Below, in pieces: positions 1-9,114 of a stretch of DNA of 64,000 bases. The notes under the pieces were generated by a model. It made no database searches. It saw only the letters and a list, made by a program, of their open reading frames with translations, and was not told where the DNA came from. A program made the position numbers and the translations under genes. Location: NCBI RefSeq assembly GCF_018687475.1, contig NZ_CP061292.1:1612001-1676000 (forward strand), written 5' to 3'. This DNA is from Polynucleobacter sp. MWH-UH24A. GTDB lineage: Bacteria > Pseudomonadota > Gammaproteobacteria > Burkholderiales > Burkholderiaceae. Position 1 is the stretch's first letter; each line of letters opens with the position of its first letter.

Positions 1-2
1 CT

Positions 3-926
3 CGCTCCAATGGTTTATTGGCCGCCGATATTCGACCTCTTGTGCGAGTATCAATCCATGTCATTGCTGAGCAAAATGGTCGCCGAGAGTCAGGCTCTGC
101 AGGCGGTGGGGCACGGTCTGACTACGGTTTCTTTGATCGCCACCGAATCGATCTTTGGGTTGACGAAGCAGTCGATCAAGCACTTCTTAATCTTGATTCC
201 CGACCAGCGCCTGCTGGACCGATGACCGTTGTAATGGGACCGGGTTGGCCTGGTGTGCTCCTTCATGAAGCCATTGGCCACGGTCTTGAGGGAGACTTTA
301 ATCGCAAGGGGTCTTCGGCATTTTCTGGACGCATTGGTCAACGTGTGGCTGCCAAGGGTGTCACTGTGGTTGATGATGGGACACTCAGTGGACGACGCGG
401 CTCACTCAATATGGATGATGAGGGCACACCCACGCAGTGCACTACTCTGATTGAAGATGGTGTTTTAAAAGGCTACATTCAAGATAGCCTCAATGCACGC
501 TTAATGAAAATGCCACTGACGGGCAATGGGCGACGTGAGAGCTTTGCCTCTCTTCCCCTGCCCCGCATGACCAATACCTACATGCTATCGGGTCACTATG
601 ATCCACAAGAAATTGTGGCAAGCATCGATCGAGGTCTTTATGCAGTTAACTTCGGTGGTGGGCAAGTCGACATCACAAGTGGCAAATTTGTATTTTCTGC
701 TTCCGTGGCGTATTGGGTAGAAAAAGGCAAGATTCAATATCCCGTCAAAGGGGCAACGATTATTGGTAACGGCCCCGAATCCCTCAAACAAGTGAGCATG
801 ATCGGTAATGACCTTCGTCTGGATAGTGGGGTGGGCGTGTGCGGGAAAGAAGGGCAAAGCGTCCCTGTTGGCGTAGGCCAGCCAACCTTGCGCATTGATG
901 AAATGACCGTTGGGGGCACGGCCTAA
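3..926 (+). CDS. tldD: Metalloprotease TldD, C-terminal part (5' end outside window)
   Basis: TldD is a zinc metalloprotease subunit that acts with TldE/PmbA on unfolded peptides such as microcin precursors and CcdA. The frame is open from the window edge, so the N-terminal part is missing here. The zinc-binding motif [11 protein letters not shown] is visible, followed by the conserved glycine-rich stretch and a C-terminal Cys-Gly-Lys region typical of the family. A TTG codon at 18 is not the real start, because coding continues upstream of it (residues SNGLL before AAD). About 307 residues are seen of a usual length near 480. Downstream lies aroG in the same direction with a 48-57 base gap. 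Confidence 0.95.
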   Translation, partial: RSNGLLAADIRPLVRVSIHVIAEQNGRRESGSAGGGARSDYGFFDRHRIDLWVDEAVDQALLNLDSRPAPAGPMTVVMGPGWPGVLLHEAIGHGLEGDFNRKGSSAFSGRIGQRVAAKGVTVVDDGTLSGRRGSLNMDDEGTPTQCTTLIEDGVLKGYIQDSLNARLMKMPLTGNGRRESFASLPLPRMTNTYMLSGHYDPQEIVASIDRGLYAVNFGGGQVDITSGKFVFSASVAYWVEKGKIQYPVKGATIIGNGPESLKQVSMIGNDLRLDSGVGVCGKEGQSVPVGVGQPTLRIDEMTVGGTA

Positions 927-974
927 TTTGCGTTTGCTTGCATTGGCTCGCACTCACTTCTATCAGGCTTTAGA

Positions 975-2105
975 ATGGAGGGTATGAGTACAAAACCCCA
1001 TAACCCCCAAGAAAACTGGTACGCGAGTCTCGATAAAACCTCTGCGACCGATGATCAACGTGTTGGCAATATCACCGTTTTGCCGCCCCCTGAGCACTTG
1101 ATTCGTTTTTTTCCAATTGCTGGGACGCCAACTGAAAAACTGATTGGGCGTACTCGGGACAAAATTCGGAACCTAATTCATGGCAAAGATGATCGTCTTT
1201 TAGTCATCATTGGCCCCTGCTCGATCCATGATCCTTCCGCAGCACTGGAGTACTGTCAACGCCTTATGAAGGAGCGTACTCGCCTAGCCGATGATCTTGA
1301 AATCGTCATGCGCGTCTATTTTGAGAAACCCCGCACTACGGTTGGCTGGAAGGGACTGATCAATGACCCTTATCTTGATGAAAGTTTTAAGATCGAAGAG
1401 GGTCTACGAATTGCGCGCCAGGTTCTCATGGAAATTAATCGCCTAGGCATGCCAGCTGGCAGTGAATTTCTCGATGTAATCTCACCCCAATACATTGCCG
1501 ATCTGATTTCGTGGGGTGCAATCGGCGCAAGAACCACAGAGAGTCAAGTTCACCGTGAACTCAGTTCTGGATTGTCAGCGCCAATCGGATTTAAAAATGG
1601 TACCGATGGCAATATCAAAATCGCAACGGATGCAATCCAAGCGGCTCATCGGCCACATCATTTTTTATCGGTTCATAAAAATGGGCAGGTTGCAATCGTT
1701 GAAACCAAGGGTAATAAAGACTGCCACGTGATTCTGCGCGGCGGCAAGGAACCTAATTACGAAGCAAAGTATGTTGAAGCAGCGTGCGCAGAACTAGAAG
1801 TAGCGAAGTTACCTGCCTCTTTGATGGTTGATCTATCGCATGCCAATTCAAGCAAACAGCATCAACGCCAAATTGATGTTGCAAATAACGTGGCTGAACA
1901 AATTGAGCACGGGTCCCGCAAGATTTTCGGTGTCATGATTGAAAGTCATCTAAATGCTGGTGCTCAAAAGTTCACACCCGGCAAGGATGATCCTAAGCAA
2001 TTGGAATATGGTAAGAGTATTACTGATGCATGCATCAATTGGGATGATTCTGTGAAAGTACTCGAGCGTCTTGCACAGGCAGTTCGTCAGCGGCGACGTT
2101 CCTAG
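975..2105 (+). CDS. aroG: 3-deoxy-7-phosphoheptulonate synthase (DAHP synthase, class I)
   Basis: This enzyme condenses phosphoenolpyruvate and erythrose 4-phosphate, the first step of the shikimate pathway to aromatic amino acids. The 376-residue length and the GPCSIHD, EKPRTTVGWKG and DLSHANSSKQH motifs fit the AroF/AroG/AroH family. Two in-frame ATGs compete, at 975 and 984. A GGAGGG at 977-982 overlaps the first and lies only two bases before the second, so neither has ideal spacing. The second would give an N-terminus starting MSTKPH. A Rho-independent terminator follows directly. Which amino acid gives feedback inhibition cannot be read from the sequence. Confidence 0.95.
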   Translation: MEGMSTKPHNPQENWYASLDKTSATDDQRVGNITVLPPPEHLIRFFPIAGTPTEKLIGRTRDKIRNLIHGKDDRLLVIIGPCSIHDPSAALEYCQRLMKERTRLADDLEIVMRVYFEKPRTTVGWKGLINDPYLDESFKIEEGLRIARQVLMEINRLGMPAGSEFLDVISPQYIADLISWGAIGARTTESQVHRELSSGLSAPIGFKNGTDGNIKIATDAIQAAHRPHHFLSVHKNGQVAIVETKGNKDCHVILRGGKEPNYEAKYVEAACAELEVAKLPASLMVDLSHANSSKQHQRQIDVANNVAEQIEHGSRKIFGVMIESHLNAGAQKFTPGKDDPKQLEYGKSITDACINWDDSVKVLERLAQAVRQRRRS

Positions 2106-2125
2106 TCACCGTATTTAATAATAAG

Positions 2126-2148
2126 CGCGGCTCAAGGCCGCGTTTTTT
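2126..2148 (+). terminator. Rho-independent terminator of aroG
   Basis: A 6-bp perfect GC stem, CGCGGC at 2126-2131 paired with GCCGCG at 2137-2142, has a 5-base loop and is followed by six T. It lies just after the aroG stop and before the convergent adenosyltransferase gene. Confidence 0.85.
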
Positions 2149-2150
2149 AT

Positions 2151-2723
2151 TTAACTGTCTTGTGGTTTATTTTGATTCTTCCAAAGCACGTCTTGACCAC
2201 CAGCAGCCTGATTTAAAACCCGAGCAATCACAAATAGAAGATCAGATAAACGATTAACGTATTGACGGGGGGAGTCGGCTATTGGATCGACCCAACCCAA
2301 TTTAACAATCGAGCGCTCAGCGCGTCGACAGATCGTTCGACAGACATGTGCCTGAGCTGCTGCACGGGTCCCTCCTGGCAAGATAAATTCTTTTAACGGC
2401 GGAAGGTTAGCGTTGTAATGCGCTAACCATGTATCCAGTTGCTCAACTTGCTCAATTTTTAATAGGGTGTAATTTGGAATGCATAGCTCCCCACCCAAAT
2501 CAAATAAATCATGTTGGACTCGCAACAGCAATGCCTGAAGATCAGAAGCAATGGATGGAGGGAGCTCTTCGGTCATCAAAACCCCTATTTGTGAGTTCAG
2601 CTCATCCACATCGCCCATGGCGCAGATGCGCAAATGATCCTTTTCGACGCGGCTGCCATCCCCAAGGCCAGTCATGCCGGCATCACCGGTTCGGGTTGCA
2701 ATTTTTGATAGTCGATTTCCCAT
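2151..2723 (-). CDS. ATP:cob(I)alamin adenosyltransferase, PduO type
   Basis: PduO-type enzymes transfer the adenosyl group of ATP to cob(I)alamin, making coenzyme B12. The N-terminal TRTGDAGMTGLGDGSRVEK motif forms the ATP site, and the C-terminal RQYVNRLSDLLFVIAR helix closes the family signature. The 190-residue length is typical. The gene is divergent from glcD with only 34 bases between the two start codons. A perfect TATAAT on this strand ends six bases before the ATG, suggesting a leaderless or nearly leaderless transcript. No B12-synthesis gene is nearby. Confidence 0.93.
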   Translation of the reverse strand: MGNRLSKIATRTGDAGMTGLGDGSRVEKDHLRICAMGDVDELNSQIGVLMTEELPPSIASDLQALLLRVQHDLFDLGGELCIPNYTLLKIEQVEQLDTWLAHYNANLPPLKEFILPGGTRAAAQAHVCRTICRRAERSIVKLGWVDPIADSPRQYVNRLSDLLFVIARVLNQAAGGQDVLWKNQNKPQDS

Positions 2724-2751
2724 GAACAGATTATAGGTAAATGGCTAAAAT
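2723..2751 (+). promoter_or_regulatory. Putative leaderless promoter of glcD
   Basis: TGAACA at 2723-2728 (four of six matches to the -35 consensus) lies 17 bases before TAAAAT at 2746-2751. The predicted transcription start is at or next to the A of the glcD ATG at 2758. No convincing Shine-Dalgarno is seen. It overlaps the divergent promoter on the other strand. Confidence 0.4.
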
Positions 2752-2758
2752 AGGCGAA
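2730..2758 (-). promoter_or_regulatory. Putative leaderless promoter of the cobalamin adenosyltransferase gene
   Basis: On the minus strand TATAAT lies at 2735-2730. A weak -35 (TTCGCC at 2758-2753) is 17 bases upstream. A start six to seven bases after the -10 falls on the A of the ATG at 2723. No ribosome binding site is present. Prediction only. Confidence 0.4.
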
Positions 2759-4254
2759 TGAATGCACCCTCTTCCTCTGCGGAAATCCAATCTTTACAGG
2801 CTAAACAGGTTATTTTGGTCAATGCATTGCGGCCATTTCTAACGGACGATGCTTTACTTTGGCAGCCGGAAGACACGATTCCCTATGAGTGCGATGGCTT
2901 AGCTGCTTATCGCAAAATGCCCCTCGCCGTTGCGCTTCCTGAGAACGAAGGGCAAGTGGTCAACATTTTGAAGGCCTGCAAAGATCTGGGAATACCTGTT
3001 GTACCGCGTGGCTCAGGTACCGGTCTCTCGGGTGGCGCAATGCCAATCGAGCAAGGCTTGGTCTTATCGTTAGCAAAGTTTAAAAAGATTTTGCATATTG
3101 ACCCTTTTACGCGCACGGCAGTTGTCCAACCCGGAGTCCGAAACCTTGCTATCTCGGAGGCAGTGGCAAAGCATGGCTTGTACTATGCACCTGATCCATC
3201 GTCACAAATTGCATGCTCAATTGGCGGAAATGTCAATGAGAACTCAGGTGGCGTGCACTGCCTGAAGTATGGCTTGACCCTGCACAATGTATTGCGCGTT
3301 CGCGCCGTCCTCATGAGTGGTGATGTTGTGGAATTTGGCAGCATGGCACCTGATTCACCAGGATTGGATTTACTCGCCGTATTGATTGGTAGCGAGGGAA
3401 TGCTTGGCATCGTCACTGAGATCACCGTGAAACTTGTTCCCAAGCCAAAATTAGCGCGAGTTATTATGGCGAGCTTTGATGATATTGAAAAAGGTGGCAA
3501 CGCTGTAGCCGCTATTATTGCTGCTGGAATTATTCCGGCTGGCTTAGAGATGATGGATAAACCAACTACGCGTGCCGTTGAAGAATTTGTGCACGCTGGT
3601 TACGATCTCAACGCAGAAGCAATCCTACTTTGCGAATCGGATGGCACGCCCGAAGAGGTCCAAGAAGAAATCGCACGCATGAATGCCGTGCTAGAAAAGC
3701 AAGGTGCAAGTCGTATTCAAGTATCCGAGAGCGAAGCCGAGCGTTTACGTTTTTGGAGTGGTCGCAAAAATGCCTTCCCAGCCGCAGGACGAATTGCAGC
3801 AGACTATTACTGCATGGATGGAACCATTCCAAGGCGTCATATTGCAACGCTTCTAAAGCGCATTAAGGGCATGGAGGCTAAGTATGGTCTTGCTTGTCTC
3901 AATGTCTTTCATGCAGGCGATGGCAATATGCATCCTCTGATTTTATTTAATGGCGCTGACCCGGATGAGTGGCACCGTGCTGAAGAATTTGGTACAGAAA
4001 TTCTGGAGGCCTGTGTTGAACTTGGAGGCACCATCACTGGGGAGCATGGGGTAGGCATTGAGAAGATTAATTCCATGTGTGTGCAATTTGGGGAGCAAGA
4101 GCGTGAGCGTTTCTGGGGTGTTAAAGCAGCATTTGATCCAGATCGTCTTTTAAATCCTGATAAAGCGATACCAACCCTCAATCGTTGTGCGGAGTACGGA
4201 CGGATGCGCGTAAGCGGTGGCGTATTGCCACATCCCGAGCTGGAGCGCTTCTAA
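2758..4254 (+). CDS. glcD: Glycolate oxidase FAD-linked subunit GlcD
   Basis: GlcD is the main FAD-binding subunit of the glycolate oxidase complex, which oxidises glycolate to glyoxylate and passes electrons through GlcF to the quinone pool. The PCMH-type FAD-binding motif (RGSGTGLSGGAMP) lies near residues 83-95. C-terminal FHAGDGNMHP and GEHGVGIEK motifs are those of the FAD-linked oxidase C domain. Length is 498 residues, as in characterised GlcD. It heads a tight run glcD-glcE-glcF-yggS-proC with gaps of 2 bases or 4-base overlaps. For a freshwater bacterium this suggests use of algal photorespiratory glycolate (inference). Confidence 0.95.
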   Translation: MNAPSSSAEIQSLQAKQVILVNALRPFLTDDALLWQPEDTIPYECDGLAAYRKMPLAVALPENEGQVVNILKACKDLGIPVVPRGSGTGLSGGAMPIEQGLVLSLAKFKKILHIDPFTRTAVVQPGVRNLAISEAVAKHGLYYAPDPSSQIACSIGGNVNENSGGVHCLKYGLTLHNVLRVRAVLMSGDVVEFGSMAPDSPGLDLLAVLIGSEGMLGIVTEITVKLVPKPKLARVIMASFDDIEKGGNAVAAIIAAGIIPAGLEMMDKPTTRAVEEFVHAGYDLNAEAILLCESDGTPEEVQEEIARMNAVLEKQGASRIQVSESEAERLRFWSGRKNAFPAAGRIAADYYCMDGTIPRRHIATLLKRIKGMEAKYGLACLNVFHAGDGNMHPLILFNGADPDEWHRAEEFGTEILEACVELGGTITGEHGVGIEKINSMCVQFGEQERERFWGVKAAFDPDRLLNPDKAIPTLNRCAEYGRMRVSGGVLPHPELERF

Positions 4255-4256
4255 GC

Positions 4257-5390
4257 ATGAATGAAACGGTACTCTCACGGTTTCGTGAGCAAATCATTGA
4301 GGCTGGTAAACAGAATCAAACCCTATCCATACAAGGCGGCAATACAAAATCCTGGTACGGCAACCCAAGCCAAGCTTCAATAATGAGTACAGCGCCATAT
4401 CAAGGAATTCTGGACTACCAACCTGAAGAGCTAGTAATCACGGCATGCGCTGGCACACCCATTGCCGAGATCGAGTCAACGTTAGCTAAAAATAATCAGA
4501 TCCTGCCATTTGAGCCCCCTCACTTTGGTGATCATGCGACCTTCGGAGGCGTCATTGCTGCGGGTCTCGCAGGCCCCGCTCGCATCAGTGTTGGTAATTT
4601 ACGAGACTTTGTTTTGGGAACCCGACTCATGGATGGTCGCGGCGAAGATCTCTCTTTTGGTGGCAAGGTCATGAAAAATGTCGCCGGTTACGATGTATCA
4701 CGTCTTCTACCTGGCTCACTTGGAACGCTTGCCCTACTTTTAGAGGCCTCCGTAAAAGTGCTTCCAAAGCCTGCTGCAACTGCGAGTCTTCGTTGCATGA
4801 TGAGTGCTACCAATGCATTAAAGATCCTAAATGAATGGGCTGGGCAACCATTACCGCTCAATGCCAGCGCTTGGATTGGCGATGCACGTGGTGAAGGTGA
4901 GCTAACAATTCGGTTAGCAGGGGCGAAGGCGGCGGTCATATCGGCCAGTCAAATGATGCAAGATCGAATAGGCGCTACCGCACTCGATGACTCAGAGGCT
5001 GATCTATTTTGGCGCAATCTTCGGGAGCAGCAGCTTTCTTGGTTTAATCAAATGCCAAATCACCATGCCCTTTGGCGACTCTCCTTGCCAGCCAACTGCC
5101 CAGCACTGGAGTTGCCCAAGGACTGCTCACCAAAAATCATTATGGAATGGCACGGACAAGAGCGCTGGATACAAGGTCCTGCCAATGAATCGACAGTAAA
5201 GGCATTGCAAAATCTAGTGTTGGAGCATGGCGGTCATGTGACATGCTTTCGATTAATGAGCACAGTAGCAATTGAACGATTTACGCGTTTAGAGTCAAAC
5301 CCTCTCACTGCAGGATTAGAAATGGTTCAAAAACGGTTGCGGCACTCCTTTGATCCCTTTGGAGTATTTACCACTGGACGCTTACCTTAA
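4257..5390 (+). CDS. glcE: Glycolate oxidase FAD-binding subunit GlcE
   Basis: GlcE is the second FAD-domain subunit of glycolate oxidase. It shares the PCMH FAD fold with GlcD but is shorter, here 377 residues. Visible features are GGNTKSWYG near the N-terminus, the PFEPPHFGD stretch with a following glycine-rich FAD segment, and the closing FDPFGVFTTGRLP typical of GlcE. The ATG at 4257 was chosen because it is two bases after the glcD stop. A longer frame from 4185 would run inside glcD and adds a stretch with no family similarity. Confidence 0.94.
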   Translation: MNETVLSRFREQIIEAGKQNQTLSIQGGNTKSWYGNPSQASIMSTAPYQGILDYQPEELVITACAGTPIAEIESTLAKNNQILPFEPPHFGDHATFGGVIAAGLAGPARISVGNLRDFVLGTRLMDGRGEDLSFGGKVMKNVAGYDVSRLLPGSLGTLALLLEASVKVLPKPAATASLRCMMSATNALKILNEWAGQPLPLNASAWIGDARGEGELTIRLAGAKAAVISASQMMQDRIGATALDDSEADLFWRNLREQQLSWFNQMPNHHALWRLSLPANCPALELPKDCSPKIIMEWHGQERWIQGPANESTVKALQNLVLEHGGHVTCFRLMSTVAIERFTRLESNPLTAGLEMVQKRLRHSFDPFGVFTTGRLP

Positions 5391-5392
5391 GT

Positions 5393-6646
5393 ATGGAAAC
5401 AAAATTAGCCCCTGAGTTCATCAATACCCCTCTCGGTATTGAAGCAAAACGTATTTTGGGCAAATGCGTGCACTGCGGTTTTTGTACAGCAACCTGCCCA
5501 ACCTATCAATTATTAGGCGATGAGCTAGATGGGCCTCGTGGTCGCATTTATCTAATCAAGCAAATGGCTGAGGGTCAGGCTCCTACTGAAAAGACCAGAA
5601 CCCATTTAGATCGTTGTTTAACGTGTCGAAATTGCGAAAGTACATGTCCGAGCGGTGTGGAATATGGCAAGTTAGTGGATATCGGCCGTAAATGGGCTGA
5701 AGAGAAGACGGCACCACGCCCCATTGGACAAAAATTGATACGCTGGCTGTTAAAGGAGGGGTTAACGAACAAACCTTTATTTGATTCGGCGATGCAGATA
5801 GGTCGCATCATGCGGCCTTTAATGCCAGCCTCCATCGCTCGCAAAGTACCACAGGGCTTACCTGCCGGTCAAAGACCGACTAAAGAACATTCCCGCAAAA
5901 TGGTGTTGCTTGATGGGTGTGTGCAACCCGGCATGTTGCCAAACATCAACCATGCCACAGTCCGTGTATTCGATGCACTGGGCATTCAATTAATCAGTGC
6001 TACCAAAGCGGGCTGTTGTGGTGCACTCCGGTATCACCTCAATGACCAAGCTGGTGGCTTAGAGGATGCAAAGCGCAATATCGATGCTTGGTGGCCATTG
6101 ATCGAGAATGGTAAGGATTCAGCCGAAGCGATTGTGATGAATGCATCGGGCTGCGGGGTCATGGTCAAAGACTACGGTCATTTGTTAGCAGATGATCCAG
6201 TCTATGCAAAGAAAGCAAAGCGTGTCTCGCAATTATGCAAAGATGTTTCGGAGCTCCTTCCTGAGTTTAAAGACGCATTAATAAACCAAATTGGCACGCA
6301 TCCAAAGCCTGGTGTGGTTTACCACCCACCGTGTACGTTGCAACATGGTCAACAAATCCGTGGAAAAGTTGAAGGCCTTCTCGAAGGCTTAGGAATTTCA
6401 GTAAATTTGTGTGCGGATAGTCACCTATGCTGTGGCTCAGCTGGTACCTACTCAATTTTGCAAGCTGATCTTTCTGAGCAATTACGATCGCAAAAACTAC
6501 AAAATCTTGAGGCGGCTTGCACTCAATCAGGTGCGACGACGATTGTCTCTAGCAACATTGGTTGCATTAGTCATTTGCATCAAGATCATCTTCCCGTGCG
6601 CCATTGGATTGAAATCATTGATCAACTATTGTCAAAAAATCCATGA
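5393..6646 (+). CDS. glcF: Glycolate oxidase iron-sulfur subunit GlcF
   Basis: GlcF carries electrons from the flavin subunits to the respiratory chain. Two ferredoxin-type 4Fe-4S motifs are visible. The first has C25, C28, C31 and C35 (CVHCGFCTATC), and a second reads CLTCRNCESTC. Two cysteine-rich CCG domains follow, each with a CCG motif (AGCCGALRYH and HLCCGSAGTY). Length is 417 residues. It starts two bases after the glcE stop, and its own stop overlaps the yggS start by four bases (ATGA), so the three subunits and yggS are probably translated together. Confidence 0.95.
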   Translation: METKLAPEFINTPLGIEAKRILGKCVHCGFCTATCPTYQLLGDELDGPRGRIYLIKQMAEGQAPTEKTRTHLDRCLTCRNCESTCPSGVEYGKLVDIGRKWAEEKTAPRPIGQKLIRWLLKEGLTNKPLFDSAMQIGRIMRPLMPASIARKVPQGLPAGQRPTKEHSRKMVLLDGCVQPGMLPNINHATVRVFDALGIQLISATKAGCCGALRYHLNDQAGGLEDAKRNIDAWWPLIENGKDSAEAIVMNASGCGVMVKDYGHLLADDPVYAKKAKRVSQLCKDVSELLPEFKDALINQIGTHPKPGVVYHPPCTLQHGQQIRGKVEGLLEGLGISVNLCADSHLCCGSAGTYSILQADLSEQLRSQKLQNLEAACTQSGATTIVSSNIGCISHLHQDHLPVRHWIEIIDQLLSKNP

Positions 6647-7377
6647 GCCGAATTACTGATCGCTTAATGGCTGTTCGGCATCGTATCGATGCAGCGGCCG
6701 AACACTTTGGTCGCGACCCGGAATCGCTTGAGTTAATTGCAGTTAGCAAAACCTTCCCGACTACTGCGATTGAGGAAGCCATGCACGCTGGTCAAAAAGC
6801 CTTTGGTGAAAATTATGTCCAGGAGGCGGTTGAGAAGATTAAGCGACTTGATCAATTGCGCCCATGGCTTGAGTGGCATTTCATTGGTCCGGTACAAAGC
6901 AATAAAACGTCTGAGATTGCCGAACACTTTGATTGGATCCATACCATTGATCGCGAGAAAATTGCGCAACGCCTCTCGGATCAACGGCAAGCCCATAGTC
7001 GTCTGGGCCCTCTTCAAGCATGCGTTCAAGTCAATATCAGTCAAGAAGAAAGTAAATCGGGTGTGATGCCAAATGAGACCTTACAACTTTGCAAGGTCGT
7101 AGCCTCCCTTCCGGGTTTAGTGTTACGTGGACTAATGGCTATCCCAGCTCCTAGCACGAATGAGACGGAACAACGCGAGGCCTTTGCGGCCCTACGGCAC
7201 TTATTTGAGGATATCCGGATACAAACCCAAAAAGTGCCTGGTTTTGAAGACTTTGATACCCTGTCCATGGGAATGTCGGATGATCTTGAGGCAGCAATTG
7301 CTGAGGGTGCAACGATGGTGCGCGTTGGTAGTGCAATATTTGGAGAGCGCAAACTAAGCGCTAAGATAGAGTCATGA
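6643..7377 (+). CDS. yggS: YggS/PROSC family pyridoxal phosphate homeostasis protein
   Basis: YggS-family proteins bind PLP on an alanine-racemase-like TIM barrel and buffer free PLP. They have no known catalytic activity. The PLP lysine is in AVSKTFP near residue 36, followed by FGENYVQEA and the phosphate-binding LSMGMSDDLEAAIAEGATMVRVGSAIFG region. The 244-residue length is normal. It overlaps glcF by four bases and proC by four bases. A yggS-proC pair is a common bacterial neighbourhood and fits the link between PLP and amino acid metabolism. Confidence 0.95.
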   Translation: MSRITDRLMAVRHRIDAAAEHFGRDPESLELIAVSKTFPTTAIEEAMHAGQKAFGENYVQEAVEKIKRLDQLRPWLEWHFIGPVQSNKTSEIAEHFDWIHTIDREKIAQRLSDQRQAHSRLGPLQACVQVNISQEESKSGVMPNETLQLCKVVASLPGLVLRGLMAIPAPSTNETEQREAFAALRHLFEDIRIQTQKVPGFEDFDTLSMGMSDDLEAAIAEGATMVRVGSAIFGERKLSAKIES

Positions 7378-8222
7378 CAAATACCCAGCCGATGAATACC
7401 ATATTTATTGGTGGTGGCAATATGGCAAGGGCCATCATTGGCGGCCTGTTGCAGCAAGGTGCCGACCCAAAGTCTATCGGTGTCATTGAACCGCAAAGTC
7501 AAACTGCCAAACGGCTTGAGCACGATTTTTCGATTTCAACCTATGCTGGGATAGGCGACGCTCAGCAAATCATCAAATCAGCGCACATCATCGTCTTAGC
7601 CATCAAGCCTCAAGACTTTAAGGCTGTAGCCACTGAACTCGCTAAGCACTTACAACACGTCGCGCATGGTCCTGTGATTCTGAGCATAGCAGCTGGTATC
7701 CAAATTACCGATATGTCACGCTGGCTTGCATATTCAGCATGCATACGCGCCATGCCCAATACCCCTGCCCTAATTAATCAAGGAATCACTGGTTTATTTG
7801 CTCCTGCTAGCGTCAATGAGCAACAACGGCACTGCGCCCAAACCATTTGCTCTGCCGTTGGTAAAGTGATCTGGGTGCCTAATGAATCTTTGATGGATGC
7901 CGTGACCGCTTTATCAGGTAGCGGCCCAGCGTATGTATTTGCTTTCTTGGAAGCCCTTCAAGCAGGCGGAGAAAAAATGGGGCTTGCGCCAGAAATTGCT
8001 CGTGAGTTGGCTTATCAAACTCTAACGGGAGCAACTGCCCTTGCGCTCCAATCTTCAGAATCCCCCATGAGCCTTCGGCAAAAAGTGACTTCCAAAGGCG
8101 GAACCACTGCTGCTGCACTTGAGGTGCTTGATCAGCAGCAGTGGGCAACTATTTTGCAAGAGGCCCTTCTTGCTGCACAAAAACGTGGAGCAGCTATGGC
8201 GAAAGAATTTGGTCAATCCTAG
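7374..8222 (+). CDS. proC: Pyrroline-5-carboxylate reductase
   Basis: ProC reduces pyrroline-5-carboxylate to proline with NAD(P)H, the last step of proline synthesis. The Rossmann motif FIGGGNMARAIIGGLL is at the N-terminus, and ALSGSGPAYVF and VTSKGGTTAAAL form the substrate site. The 282-residue frame starts at the ATGA overlap with yggS. A second ATG at 7392 would give the more usual N-terminus MNTIFIGGG. The gene ends the glcDEF-yggS-proC run, facing ubiA tail to tail with one base between the stops. Confidence 0.95.
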   Translation: MTNTQPMNTIFIGGGNMARAIIGGLLQQGADPKSIGVIEPQSQTAKRLEHDFSISTYAGIGDAQQIIKSAHIIVLAIKPQDFKAVATELAKHLQHVAHGPVILSIAAGIQITDMSRWLAYSACIRAMPNTPALINQGITGLFAPASVNEQQRHCAQTICSAVGKVIWVPNESLMDAVTALSGSGPAYVFAFLEALQAGGEKMGLAPEIARELAYQTLTGATALALQSSESPMSLRQKVTSKGGTTAAALEVLDQQQWATILQEALLAAQKRGAAMAKEFGQS

Positions 8223-8223
8223 T

Positions 8224-9114
8224 CTACGGGCGTAGCGCTAGGCCCAACACAATCCCCAAAAAGAGCGCTGCACCCAACCAATTGTTATGTAAGAATGCTT
8301 TAAAGCATGCCTCACGTTGACGGGTGGCAACGAGTCGTAATTCATATACTGCACAACCTAATGCAATAAACCAGCCCAGATAGAACCAAGGGCTAAACTG
8401 AATCATCTCGGCTACCCAAATTTGAGATGCCAATAAAAGTCCGTAGCAAATCGAGATTGCCGTTACATCCAAACGCCCAAAAGTAATCGCGGAGGTTTTT
8501 AAACCCAAACGCAGATCATCATCGCGATCGACCATGGCATAGGCGGTATCATAGGCAATCGCCCAAAATACATTACCGATGAATAAAACCCAGGCCTCTA
8601 GTGGTATTTGATTTTGTACTGCTGCAAATGCCATGGGAATACCAAAACCAAATGCTAAACCAAGGATTGCTTGTGGAATCGAGAAAAAGCGCTTCGTAAA
8701 GGGATAAATGGCTGCCAAAAGAACTGCAACTACCGAGAGTTGCTTGGTCAATGCGTTTAAAGGCTGAATTAATCCATATGACAGCAGCGCCAGAATTAAG
8801 GCGATTGCAATCGCCTCCTGCTTTGAAATTTTGCCACTCGTTAGTGGGCGGTGCTGTGTCCGTTCTACATGTTTATCAAAATGACGATCAGCATAATCAT
8901 TGATGGCGCAGCCAGCACTTCGCATGAATACTGTTCCAAGGCAAAAGATTAATAAAATAATGGGGTTTGGAAAACCATCGCTTGCAATCCATAGACCCCA
9001 TAGCGTTGGCCATAAGAGCAAAAGAATACCGATGGGCTTATCTAAGCGCACCAAGTAGATGTAAGACTGCAAACGCTCAGAAATCAGAGCAACCTCGCTC
9101 CAGGTAAGTCGCAC
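8224..9114 (-). CDS. ubiA: 4-hydroxybenzoate octaprenyltransferase UbiA
   Basis: UbiA is an integral membrane prenyltransferase that attaches the polyprenyl tail to 4-hydroxybenzoate in ubiquinone synthesis. The first aspartate-rich motif reads [20 protein letters not shown] and the second DRDDDLRLG. Eight or nine hydrophobic segments are visible. The frame opens with a GTG at 9114 that lies inside the 3' end of oxyR (31 bases of overlap). A later non-ATG start is also possible, because the family similarity begins only around [10 protein letters not shown]. Order recG-oxyR-ubiA on this strand suggests one operon. Confidence 0.93.
   Translation of the reverse strand: MRLTWSEVALISERLQSYIYLVRLDKPIGILLLLWPTLWGLWIASDGFPNPIILLIFCLGTVFMRSAGCAINDYADRHFDKHVERTQHRPLTSGKISKQEAIAIALILALLSYGLIQPLNALTKQLSVVAVLLAAIYPFTKRFFSIPQAILGLAFGFGIPMAFAAVQNQIPLEAWVLFIGNVFWAIAYDTAYAMVDRDDDLRLGLKTSAITFGRLDVTAISICYGLLLASQIWVAEMIQFSPWFYLGWFIALGCAVYELRLVATRQREACFKAFLHNNWLGAALFLGIVLGLALRP

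Noticed and set aside
585..953. 122-residue minus-strand open frame opposite tldD
   Set aside because: Antisense shadow of a conserved gene with no start signal.
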